From assembly GCF_009801115.1 (NCBI RefSeq), contig NZ_VTOL01000012.1, forward strand, positions 1-64,000: a stretch of DNA of 64,000 nt. The letters are read 5' to 3'. Source of the DNA: Dyadobacter sp. 3J3. Lineage in GTDB: Bacteria; Bacteroidota; Bacteroidia; Cytophagales; Spirosomataceae. Of the stretch, positions 17,543-25,603 are shown one piece after another. Numbering within the stretch: position 1 is the first letter of the stretch; every line of letters begins with the position of its first letter. The notes beneath the pieces were generated by a model. The model did not search any database. It was not told the origin of the DNA and saw only the letters and a list, made by a program, of their open reading frames with translations. The translations under genes were made by a program, and so were the position numbers.

Positions 17543-19078
17543 TTAATGTTTGAAATGACGAATTCCTGTTGTCACCATAGAAACGCCATTTGCGTTACAA
17601 TAAGCAACTGAATCTTTGTCACGAATTGAACCACCTGGTTGTACTACGGACGTAATTCCAGCCTGCGCTGCGATTTCAACACAATCAGGGAATGGGAAAA
17701 ACGCGTCAGATGCCATTACGGCACCTTGCAGATCAAAGCCAAAATGTTTTGCTTTTTCTATCGCATGACGAAGCGCATCGATACGGGAAGTTTGTCCTGT
17801 TCCGCTCGCGAAAAGCTGGTTTTCTTTGGCAAGAACTATCGTATTTGATTTTGTATGTTTACAAACTTTCAAAGCAAATTCCAATGCTTTCAACTCGGCG
17901 GCCGTTGGTGCTTTTTCAGTTACCGTTGTCATTTGTTCCGCTGTTTCAGTTGCAAGATCCTTATCCTGTACCAACACACCGTTTAATATTGTTTTGAACA
18001 TAATTCCCGGAAGTTCCACAGATTTACGTTTCAACAAATTTCTGTTTTTCTTTGATTTCAACAACGCTAATGCATCTTCGTCAAAATCAGGAGCAATCAG
18101 AATTTCCATGAAAAGTTTGTTCAATTCCTCTGCGGTAGCCAAATCAACCTTAACATTGGTGATCACAACGCCACCAAAGGCAGAATCCGGATCACAAGCC
18201 AAAGCATTCAGATAAGCCTCTTTTGCAGTAGCAGCCGTAGCAACACCACAGGCATTGGTATGTTTAATGATTGCGAAAGTTGGATCAGCGCCAGTAAATT
18301 CATCGATCAAACCGATACATGCATCTACATCGACAAGGTTGTTATAAGATAATTCTTTGCCATGAAGCTTGTCAAACATCTTGTCAAGATCACCGTGGAA
18401 CGCTGCACTTTGGTGAGGATTTTCCCCGTAGCGAAGTGTTTGTGAAGGTAATTTCGTAAAGTTAAAAAGCGCATCATCAGCACTAGAATCTTTGGCAAGA
18501 AAATAACTATTGATCGCACCGTCATAATGAGAAGAAACACCAAATGCCTCTCCTGCATACCAGCGACGATCTTCAAGATCAGTACTTGCTGCCTTTTCAG
18601 TCAACAAAGTGACAACACTTTCATATTGCTTACGGGAAGAAACGATCAGCGTATCCTTGTAATTTTTCGCCGTAGCACGAATCAGAGAAATACCTCCGAT
18701 ATCTATTTTTTCAATAATATCTTCCTCATTAGCACCTGAAGCTACCGTTTCTTCAAAAGGATATAAATCCACCACAACCATATCAATGGCAGGAATATTA
18801 TACTGAGCCACCTGAGCCACATCTCCCTCATCATCACGACGATACAAAATTCCGCCCATGATAGCCGGGTGCAAAGTTTTCACTCTTCCTCCAAAAATTG
18901 ATGGATAACCCGTCAGCTCTTCGGCTGCGGTAACAGGGATATTCAGGTTTTCAATGAAAGTCTGTGTTCCGCCTGTGGAATAAAGTTTTACATTATTTTC
19001 GTGTAAAAGGCGAACAAGTGGTTCAAGACCGTCCTTATAATATACAGAGATAAGAGCGGATTGTATTTTTTTAGACAT
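17543..19078 (-). CDS. purH: Bifunctional AICAR transformylase / IMP cyclohydrolase PurH
   Basis: 511 residues, the usual length. The N-terminal MGS-like domain (residues 1 to about 150: YSTGGTQTFIE, GGRVKTLHP, IDIGGISLIRATAKN) closes the ring to IMP. The C-terminal domain (RYGENPHQSA, KHTNACGVA, then SDAFFPFPDCVE and QPGGSIRD) formylates AICAR. Together these are the last two steps of de novo purine synthesis. Key Lys-His of the transformylase is intact in KHTNACG. It is a stand-alone gene with its own predicted promoter and terminator. Confidence 0.97.
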   Translation of the reverse strand: MSKKIQSALISVYYKDGLEPLVRLLHENNVKLYSTGGTQTFIENLNIPVTAAEELTGYPSIFGGRVKTLHPAIMGGILYRRDDEGDVAQVAQYNIPAIDMVVVDLYPFEETVASGANEEDIIEKIDIGGISLIRATAKNYKDTLIVSSRKQYESVVTLLTEKAASTDLEDRRWYAGEAFGVSSHYDGAINSYFLAKDSSADDALFNFTKLPSQTLRYGENPHQSAAFHGDLDKMFDKLHGKELSYNNLVDVDACIGLIDEFTGADPTFAIIKHTNACGVATAATAKEAYLNALACDPDSAFGGVVITNVKVDLATAEELNKLFMEILIAPDFDEDALALLKSKKNRNLLKRKSVELPGIMFKTILNGVLVQDKDLATETAEQMTTVTEKAPTAAELKALEFALKVCKHTKSNTIVLAKENQLFASGTGQTSRIDALRHAIEKAKHFGFDLQGAVMASDAFFPFPDCVEIAAQAGITSVVQPGGSIRDKDSVAYCNANGVSMVTTGIRHFKH

Positions 19079-19080
19079 TG

Positions 19081-19094
19081 GTCAATATTTTGAC
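19081..19094 (-). promoter_or_regulatory. Short inverted repeat in the purH leader
   Basis: GTCAA-TATT-TTGAC lies 2 bases upstream of the purH ATG. In the mRNA it would form a small hairpin over the ribosome-binding region, or in DNA a 5-bp-arm palindrome. A regulatory role is a guess; it could be chance. Confidence 0.25.
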
Positions 19095-19134
19095 GGTAAA
19101 CATTACGAGACTTGGGCAATCGAAAAACAAAACG

Positions 19135-19142
19135 CAAAGGTA
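19135..19142 (-). promoter_or_regulatory. Bacteroidota -7 element of purH
   Basis: On the minus strand the sequence reads TACCTTTG, an exact TAnnTTTG match about 57 bases upstream of the purH start codon. No clear -33 element is seen because the upstream sequence is the AT-rich repeat block. Confidence 0.45.
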
Positions 19143-19343
19143 AGTGTTAATTGTTAATGATTAATTGTTAAGGGTTAATTGTTGAGGATTAATTGTCAAT
19201 GGGGTTAAGGATTAATGTTTAAGAATTAGGCATTAATCAAAAAAAGTTTAATCATGCATGATACAATGATATTCTAACTAAATTAACCATCCCGCACACT
19301 CCTTTTACATTAACAATTTACCATTGACAATTAATCATTAAAA
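19143..19343. repeat. Degenerate TTAATTGTTAA repeat block with an inverted copy
   Basis: From 19143 to about 19232 the sequence repeats variants of TTAATTGTTAATGATTAATT every 13-20 bases. From about 19304 to 19343 the complement of the same pattern occurs (TTAACAATTTACCATTGACA). The two blocks are in opposite orientation and flank about 70 bases of unique sequence between purH and the SDR gene. No coding frame uses this region. Confidence 0.6.
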
Positions 19344-19347
19344 AAAT

Positions 19348-20136
19348 ATGAATCTTGATTTGACAGGAAAAACCGCCATCGTTTGTGGCAGTACGCAGGG
19401 AATTGGATATGCTTCCGCAATTGAATTGGCTTTAATGGGAGCGAATGTGACCCTTATGGCCAGAAAAGAAGAATCTCTGAGAGAAGCTGTTGAAACACTC
19501 GATACTTCTCTAAATCAGTTGCATCGTTATATAGTTGCCGATTTTTCAGATAATGAAAATGTAAAACATGCTATTGAGGAATATTTGAGACTTTGCCCTG
19601 ACGTCCACATTCTTATCAATAATACGGGTGGGCCAGCCGGTGGACCAATTATAGATGCAGAAACGGATCAGTTTATAAAAACTTTTCAGATGCACGTTGT
19701 GAACTATCAGATATTGGCACAAGCTGTGGTTCCAAGTATGAAAAAGGCAGTTTTTGGAAGAATCGTCAACATTATAAGTACATCGGTAAAACAACCCATT
19801 GTTGGATTGGGCGTTTCTAATACAATCCGTGGAGCCGTATCGAGCTGGTCCAAAACAATGTCACTTGAACTGGGTCCTTTTGGAATTACTTCTAACAATG
19901 TTTTGCCCGGCTTTACCAAAACGGCTCGCTTGGATGCTGTTTTGGGTATGCGCAGTAACTCTCAGGGAAAATCAGTTCAGGAAGTTTCCGATCAAATGGA
20001 ATCTCAAATTCCAATCAAACGATTTAGTGAGGCGTCGGAAGTTGGTGCTGCGGTTGCCTTTTTATGTAGTCCAGCTGCCGGAAGTATTAGTGGGGTTAAT
20101 TTGCCTGTGGATGGTGGGAAGACGGAGAGTATGTGA
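19348..20136 (+). CDS. SDR-family protein with degenerate catalytic motif (3-oxoacyl-ACP-reductase-like)
   Basis: 262 residues with a Rossmann fold. The nucleotide-binding GSTQGIG and a structural NNTGG are intact, as is the catalytic-serine strand (IVNIISTS). Where classical SDRs have YxxxK, this protein has VSNTIRGAVSS, so both Tyr and Lys are replaced (Ser/Asn and Arg). This matches the group annotated as BKR-like SDR-like, whose members lack the perfect tetrad. It may bind NAD(P)(H) without standard reductase chemistry or use other residues. It is a monocistronic gene with a strong terminator downstream. Confidence 0.85.
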   Translation: MNLDLTGKTAIVCGSTQGIGYASAIELALMGANVTLMARKEESLREAVETLDTSLNQLHRYIVADFSDNENVKHAIEEYLRLCPDVHILINNTGGPAGGPIIDAETDQFIKTFQMHVVNYQILAQAVVPSMKKAVFGRIVNIISTSVKQPIVGLGVSNTIRGAVSSWSKTMSLELGPFGITSNNVLPGFTKTARLDAVLGMRSNSQGKSVQEVSDQMESQIPIKRFSEASEVGAAVAFLCSPAAGSISGVNLPVDGGKTESM

Positions 20137-20147
20137 AAAATTTATAT

Positions 20148-20188
20148 TCCCGGTTATTAAAATCTCTTCTAAATTTTAATAACCGGGA
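20148..20188. terminator. Bidirectional terminator
   Basis: A 16-bp perfect stem, TCCCGGTTATTAAAAT (20148-20163) with ATTTTAATAACCGGGA (20173-20188), has a 9-base loop. It lies between the SDR stop (20136) and the stop of the minus-strand lipoprotein gene (20194). Confidence 0.85.
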
Positions 20189-20193
20189 TAAAG

Positions 20194-20670
20194 TCATTTA
20201 AAAGTAAGCCATCGATCACCCATCATATTAAAATAAGTCAAGCCACCAATTATCTTTTTATTCTCGTACAAATTAGCAGCAACGGCAGATACTAAATTTG
20301 GAGATACTGTCTGAAGTAAATATTTGCCATCAAGTTTCGCGGTGGAAGGAGGTAGATTTATATAGTCAACAGGATCGGGATCCGCACCAACAAAAACGTC
20401 AAAAGTCTCATTAATTTTCATCCGGGGATCATTAATGTAGACTTCTGCTTTCAATGTATTATTATCCTTTCGTATGAAAGTAATTGTGGCCTTAGCTGGA
20501 ATTAAAGAATCAGAGCCGATAATCGTTTGCGTCTTTGTATCTCTGATCACATATTTTACATCATGCTCTCCAACGAAACCAGAAGTAAAATCAATTTCCG
20601 GATCTTTTTCTTTGCAGGATTGAAAGGCTGAAACAAATAAGATTAGAATTAGGTAAAGGAATTTTTTCAT
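20194..20670 (-). CDS. Small lipoprotein of unknown function, linked to a TonB receptor
   Basis: 158 residues from the ATG at 20668-20670 (MKKFLYLILILFVSAFQSC). The longer frame from a TTG at 20772 would add a poor N-terminus. The lipobox FQSC is followed by KEKDPEID, the charged residues right after the lipidated Cys that favour export to the cell surface in Bacteroidota. The mature part is beta-rich. It lies 102 bases after the TonB receptor gene on the same strand, so it is probably the last member of that transcript. I recognise no domain. Confidence 0.7.
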   Translation of the reverse strand: MKKFLYLILILFVSAFQSCKEKDPEIDFTSGFVGEHDVKYVIRDTKTQTIIGSDSLIPAKATITFIRKDNNTLKAEVYINDPRMKINETFDVFVGADPDPVDYINLPPSTAKLDGKYLLQTVSPNLVSAVAANLYENKKIIGGLTYFNMMGDRWLTFK

Positions 20671-20772
20671 TGCTGGCAATTTCATATGGCTGCTAATATA
20701 CTTGTAACTTTGAATATACAAATAATAATAATTATACAACTCACAAAATACAGTTTTGATTAAAAATCTCAA

Positions 20773-23160
20773 TCAGAAATAGTATTTCCAGTTAATAGAA
20801 GGAATAATCGTCCCAAAAACCGATAACCGGTAGCTAACCAGTCTTGTACCGTATTGTTTGAAATAAACCGAATACGGATTTTTTCTTGCATAAATATTAT
20901 AAAAAGAGAATGACCAAAGTGTGTAACGCTTTTGGTCAATTTTCTGGCGTGTGTCTTTTGTAAAAGAAATATCCATCCGGTGATAATCCGGAATTCTATC
21001 TTTATTCCGTAAAGAATAATCCTGAACGACGACGTCATTTAAATGATAAGTACCATCAGGAAAAGTAAGTGGACGACCCGTTGTATAAACAAAATTTGTT
21101 CCGAACGTCCAGCCTTTTGCCCATTTCCATTGTGCCGAAATTGAAATATTATTTGGACGGTCAACGGTGGACGGGAACCAGTCTCCCTTATTAATCTGAT
21201 CACTCGGGAAATTGGAATTAACTTTTGCAAATGTGCGGCTATATGTATAAGAAACTAATCCAGTTACAGTCCCTTTTGTTTTTTGGACACTAAACTCCAC
21301 TCCATACGCCTTTCCACGAGCAGATAAAAGATCTGCTTCCAGGGTTTGATTCAAAAGTAAAGTCGCTCCGTTTTTATATTCAACTAGATTTTGAAGCTTT
21401 TTACTGTATACTTCGACTGAGGTTTCAAACATATTATCATGAAAATTCCTGAAATAACCCGCAGCAATTTGTGTTGAAATCTGTGGCGGAACGAAGTTGT
21501 CGGCAAGTTTCCAGAAATCAACCGGAGAAATTGCTGTTGTATTGGAAATCAAATGAATATACTGTCGCGTTTTGGTATAACTCACTTTAAATGAACTTGT
21601 CTTTCCCGTATTTATCCGCAGAGAAAGCCTTGGTTCAAACCCACCAAAACCCGCAATCTTTTTCCCTTTCCCATAAGAAAGCGTATCCTTTACAGATTCA
21701 GCGCTTCTAGGAACATTGGTTTCATATTGAAAAACAGTACCAGCTCCGATATTATTAAAATTCACATAGCGAATTCCTGCATTGACAGATAACCAGCGAA
21801 CCGGAGTCCATTCATCTGACAAATAAACTGCCTCTTCAAGCGCCTGCTCCTTTTCCAGATTTATCCGGGTAATGTTTGATCTTGAAACCGGAGCCAAATT
21901 CCCTGGTGAAAGTCCATATCTGGTAATGATTAAACCTGTTTCAATTTTATGCGTTGGCAATGGCGACCAGAGTACATTTAAATGTCCGTCGTATTGATTA
22001 ATTCCAGATTTAAATCTGAACTCATTCGTCGGCGCAATTCCATCAAGGATAAATTGATAACGGCTCATATTTGCACCAATCTGGAAAGAAAGCGTACTGG
22101 TTAAAAGTTTATTCCAATTGAGCGTCGCCGTGGTAGATTGCCAGCCATAGGTTGTATCTCCCGGAAATTTGAACGAATCTTTACTATGGTAAACGGTAGC
22201 AGAAACGATACTGTTTGGAGAAAATTCATATGAAATCCGACCATTCACATCAAAGAAAAATGCACGGTTTTCGTTGGTTGGAGCAGGAAAACGTTTGATC
22301 AAAAAATTAGGATATGCAATTCTTCCACCAGCCAGAAATGTAAGTTTTTTGTTTTTGGAAATAGGCCCGTCAGCCATCACACTGGCCGTCATCAATCCAA
22401 CACCCGTTGTCAGATTAATGCGCTCTTTATTTCCAGATCGTGTATTGATGGCTAGTAAAGATGAAAGCCGACCACCGTAAGAAGCAGGAATATCACCTTT
22501 GTACAGCGTGACGTCACGAATTGCGTCCGCATTTACATTACTTAAAAATCCCAATAAATGGGAAGTATTAAAAAGAGGTGCACCATCCAGCAAAACCAGA
22601 TTCTGGTCTGTTCTCCCACCGCGGACATTAAAACCCGAAGTTCCTTCCCCGACAGTGCTAACGCCAGGCTGTAAGGTCAATGCTTTGATAATATCCACTT
22701 CACCAAAAACGACCGGAATATTTTTTAGATTTTTCATGTCCAGTTTTGTAACGCTCATCTGGCTGGATTGTACGTTATCATCAGGCGCTTTTTCTTTTAC
22801 AGTTAACTCACGCAATTGACGTATTTCAGGAAATAGTTTCAATTCAAATCCTGATAGAATTTCTTTATAGGTGATATTTTGATTTTTTGAAAAATAACCT
22901 ACCGAAGAAAAATTGATGAGCTGATCTCCCGCTTTCAGACTTAGGGTAAAATTGCCCAAACTATCTGTAATCGTAGCTGATTTCGATATTTTTGAAACCA
23001 CCGATACATTTGGAATTCCTTTGCCAGTGGAATTGTCCTGAATTTTACCTTTTAAAACCCAGTTTCGCTGACTGAAAACGGGAATTGAAAACAACAGAGC
23101 GCAGACCAGAAATAGTATTGATCTGCTATATAGCCTATTTTTTGTCAAACAGTTTTCCAT
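20773..23160 (-). CDS. TonB-dependent receptor with CarboxypepD-like N-terminal domain
   Basis: 795 residues. Signal peptide to about residue 30, a CarboxypepD_reg-like/DUF4480 beta-sandwich (about 33-115: LKGKIQDNSTGKGIPNVSVV), a plug (about 140-240: GFNVRGGRTDQNLVLLDGAP) and a 22-strand barrel ending in an aromatic residue (NWKYYF). It imports a ligand across the outer membrane, powered by TonB-ExbBD. It starts in the TAATG overlap with the stop of the DUF4249 gene, so the two are translationally coupled. Such pairs recur in Bacteroidota, where DUF4249 proteins appear to act as the SusD-like lid partner. The ligand is unknown; no siderophore or metal genes are adjacent. Confidence 0.9.
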   Translation of the reverse strand: MENCLTKNRLYSRSILFLVCALLFSIPVFSQRNWVLKGKIQDNSTGKGIPNVSVVSKISKSATITDSLGNFTLSLKAGDQLINFSSVGYFSKNQNITYKEILSGFELKLFPEIRQLRELTVKEKAPDDNVQSSQMSVTKLDMKNLKNIPVVFGEVDIIKALTLQPGVSTVGEGTSGFNVRGGRTDQNLVLLDGAPLFNTSHLLGFLSNVNADAIRDVTLYKGDIPASYGGRLSSLLAINTRSGNKERINLTTGVGLMTASVMADGPISKNKKLTFLAGGRIAYPNFLIKRFPAPTNENRAFFFDVNGRISYEFSPNSIVSATVYHSKDSFKFPGDTTYGWQSTTATLNWNKLLTSTLSFQIGANMSRYQFILDGIAPTNEFRFKSGINQYDGHLNVLWSPLPTHKIETGLIITRYGLSPGNLAPVSRSNITRINLEKEQALEEAVYLSDEWTPVRWLSVNAGIRYVNFNNIGAGTVFQYETNVPRSAESVKDTLSYGKGKKIAGFGGFEPRLSLRINTGKTSSFKVSYTKTRQYIHLISNTTAISPVDFWKLADNFVPPQISTQIAAGYFRNFHDNMFETSVEVYSKKLQNLVEYKNGATLLLNQTLEADLLSARGKAYGVEFSVQKTKGTVTGLVSYTYSRTFAKVNSNFPSDQINKGDWFPSTVDRPNNISISAQWKWAKGWTFGTNFVYTTGRPLTFPDGTYHLNDVVVQDYSLRNKDRIPDYHRMDISFTKDTRQKIDQKRYTLWSFSFYNIYARKNPYSVYFKQYGTRLVSYRLSVFGTIIPSINWKYYF

Positions 23161-24185
23161 TACCAGCTTGGAGGTGAAAGTTGTCCCTGACTATAAACCC
23201 TTTGGCAATTGCCTTCTTTGATAAAAACGTTATCGTATTTTATTTCCAACCGAGCAAGATTTAGCGTATCTCCAGGAATAACGAGCCTTTTTTTGCTGAC
23301 AGCAGAGGAACCGAAATATCCCAGAGCCAAAATGTAAGGATCATCTTCACGATGCACATTCCCTTCAATGGAGGCAGGTAAAGGGTCAAATAGTGAACCG
23401 TTTCTTTTTCTTTGTTCTTCAAATTTCACCCAAAACTGATAGGCTGATTTGGATAGAGAGTATTGGCTGATTTCAATATAATGCCTGCCCACGTAGTAAA
23501 TTGGAGAAGAAAAAACGGGTCTGCGGCTGATATTGTTTCCATTGACCAGGACATCGGATAAAACATCTGTAACTGATCCATAGGAAGGAATCCAGCACCA
23601 TTTGCAGCAAAAACCCATACCAATAGGTTCGCCGGTTGAAACTCTTGGAATATATCCGTAACCCGACCAACGGTAATAATTCCCGGTGATAGCCGGATCT
23701 TTGGTATCCAGTAAAACATCATAGTGATCCGGATTATAAACGTCCCCTTCTGCCCTACCGCGATATTCGGCGTAAATTTTGTCTATTGCGGCAACAGCAT
23801 TTAATACATCAGGTTCGGAAACATAACTTTTCCCATCTGAAAGCTGTACACGAAGCTGATAACTTTTCCCTGGTTTTCCCTGAAAAGTTGAATCCCGCAT
23901 CCAGAAAAATAAAGGTGTGAGAGCATCCTGTTCAAGGATAACTGTTCGTCCGCCAATTTCAGTAATACTAACAACCGCCCCATCGACCGGAATTTCATTT
24001 TGACCGTAAATCAGTGAATTGTATTGTCCGGTGTAAGAAAGTTTTACTGTATAAGGTGGCGCTTCATTGGTTATCAATCCTTCCACAACCAAACGCGATT
24101 CGACGGACCGGGCGGGAAGCTGAACTTCGTCCACACAGGAAAGGCACAAGAAAACGAGAAATAAAAGTAGAACCTGTCTTAACAT
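23160..24185 (-). CDS. DUF4249-family surface lipoprotein
   Basis: 341 residues with a lipoprotein signal (MLRQVLLLFLVFLCLSC) and CVDEVQL directly after the lipidation site, which fits surface export. The region ESRLVVEGLITNEAPPYTVKLS is the DUF4249 N-terminus. The rest is beta-rich with a cluster of cysteines (GFCCKWCWIP) that is unusual for a surface protein and may form disulfides or bind metal. Its stop codon overlaps the receptor start by one base. It is expected to sit on the receptor's outer face. Confidence 0.88.
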   Translation of the reverse strand: MLRQVLLLFLVFLCLSCVDEVQLPARSVESRLVVEGLITNEAPPYTVKLSYTGQYNSLIYGQNEIPVDGAVVSITEIGGRTVILEQDALTPLFFWMRDSTFQGKPGKSYQLRVQLSDGKSYVSEPDVLNAVAAIDKIYAEYRGRAEGDVYNPDHYDVLLDTKDPAITGNYYRWSGYGYIPRVSTGEPIGMGFCCKWCWIPSYGSVTDVLSDVLVNGNNISRRPVFSSPIYYVGRHYIEISQYSLSKSAYQFWVKFEEQRKRNGSLFDPLPASIEGNVHREDDPYILALGYFGSSAVSKKRLVIPGDTLNLARLEIKYDNVFIKEGNCQRVYSQGQLSPPSW

Positions 24186-24189
24186 TTAT

Positions 24190-25524
24190 TTACGGATTAA
24201 ATTCCCAGAAATCAGTACAACCTACCTGCTGTTTGACGGCAGATCCTTCCGTCGGTCGGGTCTCATATCCCCAGCCTATATATGCTTTTGTCTTATCCGA
24301 TAGTGCAACAAGATAACGATTGCCTTGTCCAGGATATTCAGAATGATAAGTCCAGGTATTTTTCACCGGATCATATGCCCATATATCCCGTAAACCGTTT
24401 CCATCTTTATCAATACCTAAACCAAAAAAACCTTTTCCATTTGCAGAAAAACCTTCGCCTTCAACGCGCGAAATTCCTGGAAAATCTGCTTCTCTTTCCC
24501 ATCTATCCGCAATTTGATCATATGAGTACAAATGTGGTGGCTGGCCGGAAATCTGGTTAATCACATATCCGGTTTCATTAATTGTAAAAGTGGCCAGTTT
24601 TCCGGTTGCTTCTGGTAGCGGCTTACGATCTTTCCTATCCCAGGTAACTTCCATAGATTCCATGGCACCGGTAAAATCTTCCTTTAGCATGAATACATTA
24701 CCAAATGTCAAAAAGAATTTCACCCGCCTGTCGACACCAGAAAATGTTGGAAAAACTACCCCGGCAGATTGACCAACATAAGTAATGCTTGGTACCCACC
24801 AGAAATCATTCAGGTATGCTCTTTTCCCAGGCAAATTTTCGTCAGTAAGATAGCCAAATCCTACAAATACAAGCTCTCGACCTCCTTCTTGTCCCAATGG
24901 AAAAGCTACTGCATTATGTCTGGGAAGTGGCAGGCTGCTTTCTGAGCTCAACCATTTCCCATCATATTTTAATATGTCCCACTTGGCATCATCCTGGTAA
25001 CGATAAATGGCGATTTGAGAATTAAACAATGGAGAAATTAAAGCAGCTCCGGTATAATCCCCGGAGTTGATCGGTGCGTGCGCCAGCATTTTCCATACAG
25101 AAGTCTGCCTGGCTGTAAAATGACGACTTGTCGAAATGCTGTTTTTTTGTTCGTCTTTGTAATTAAGCGTTAAAGTATAATCGTCCCCAGTACTGAGCTG
25201 ACCAGCCGTGTAATTTCTTAGATTGAAATTGGCAACAGCCTCCGTAGTTCCGGCATTTAGCGCAATGGATGCACCTGTTTTGGATGTTAACGTTACTTTA
25301 AAATCCTCAGTGAAATTTTTCGGGAGTTTTAACTGGATACTTGCAGCAGATGATCCTGAATTTTGAAAAACTGAAACAATTGAAAACGGTACGATTACAT
25401 CCTGACTTTCTCCAACAGGGGCAAAAGTTTCCTTACAACCCGTAATCCACGAAACATTTATCAGCACGAACAACAATAGCCCGTGTGATAAAAAATTCCG
25501 TATTGGATAGGCACAAAACTGCAT
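24190..25524 (-). CDS. Kelch-type beta-propeller lipoprotein of the DUF4249/TonB receptor locus
   Basis: 444 residues. The lipoprotein signal peptide ends SWITGC, followed by KETFAPVGES. An N-terminal Ig-like domain (about 40-145) precedes a kelch propeller with several blades: GGRELVFVGFGYLTDE, NDFWWVPS, GKGFFGLGIDKDGNGLRDIWAYDPVKNTWTYHSE (positions about 365-400) and GCTDFWEFNP at the end. It is the first gene of the locus, 4 bases before the DUF4249 gene, so all three are co-transcribed. A surface ligand-capture role is likely but not shown. Confidence 0.82.
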   Translation of the reverse strand: MQFCAYPIRNFLSHGLLLFVLINVSWITGCKETFAPVGESQDVIVPFSIVSVFQNSGSSAASIQLKLPKNFTEDFKVTLTSKTGASIALNAGTTEAVANFNLRNYTAGQLSTGDDYTLTLNYKDEQKNSISTSRHFTARQTSVWKMLAHAPINSGDYTGAALISPLFNSQIAIYRYQDDAKWDILKYDGKWLSSESSLPLPRHNAVAFPLGQEGGRELVFVGFGYLTDENLPGKRAYLNDFWWVPSITYVGQSAGVVFPTFSGVDRRVKFFLTFGNVFMLKEDFTGAMESMEVTWDRKDRKPLPEATGKLATFTINETGYVINQISGQPPHLYSYDQIADRWEREADFPGISRVEGEGFSANGKGFFGLGIDKDGNGLRDIWAYDPVKNTWTYHSEYPGQGNRYLVALSDKTKAYIGWGYETRPTEGSAVKQQVGCTDFWEFNP

Positions 25525-25603
25525 AAGCGAAACTCAATTCAAGATTGATCAATGAATTTTATTGCTTTATTTCCCGTCAAAAAAGGCAAATCCGGGCATC
25601 CGA

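Noticed and set aside
19143-19343. Possibility of a CRISPR array
   Set aside because: Repeat units are short, degenerate and not separated by unique spacers of constant length, and no cas genes are nearby.
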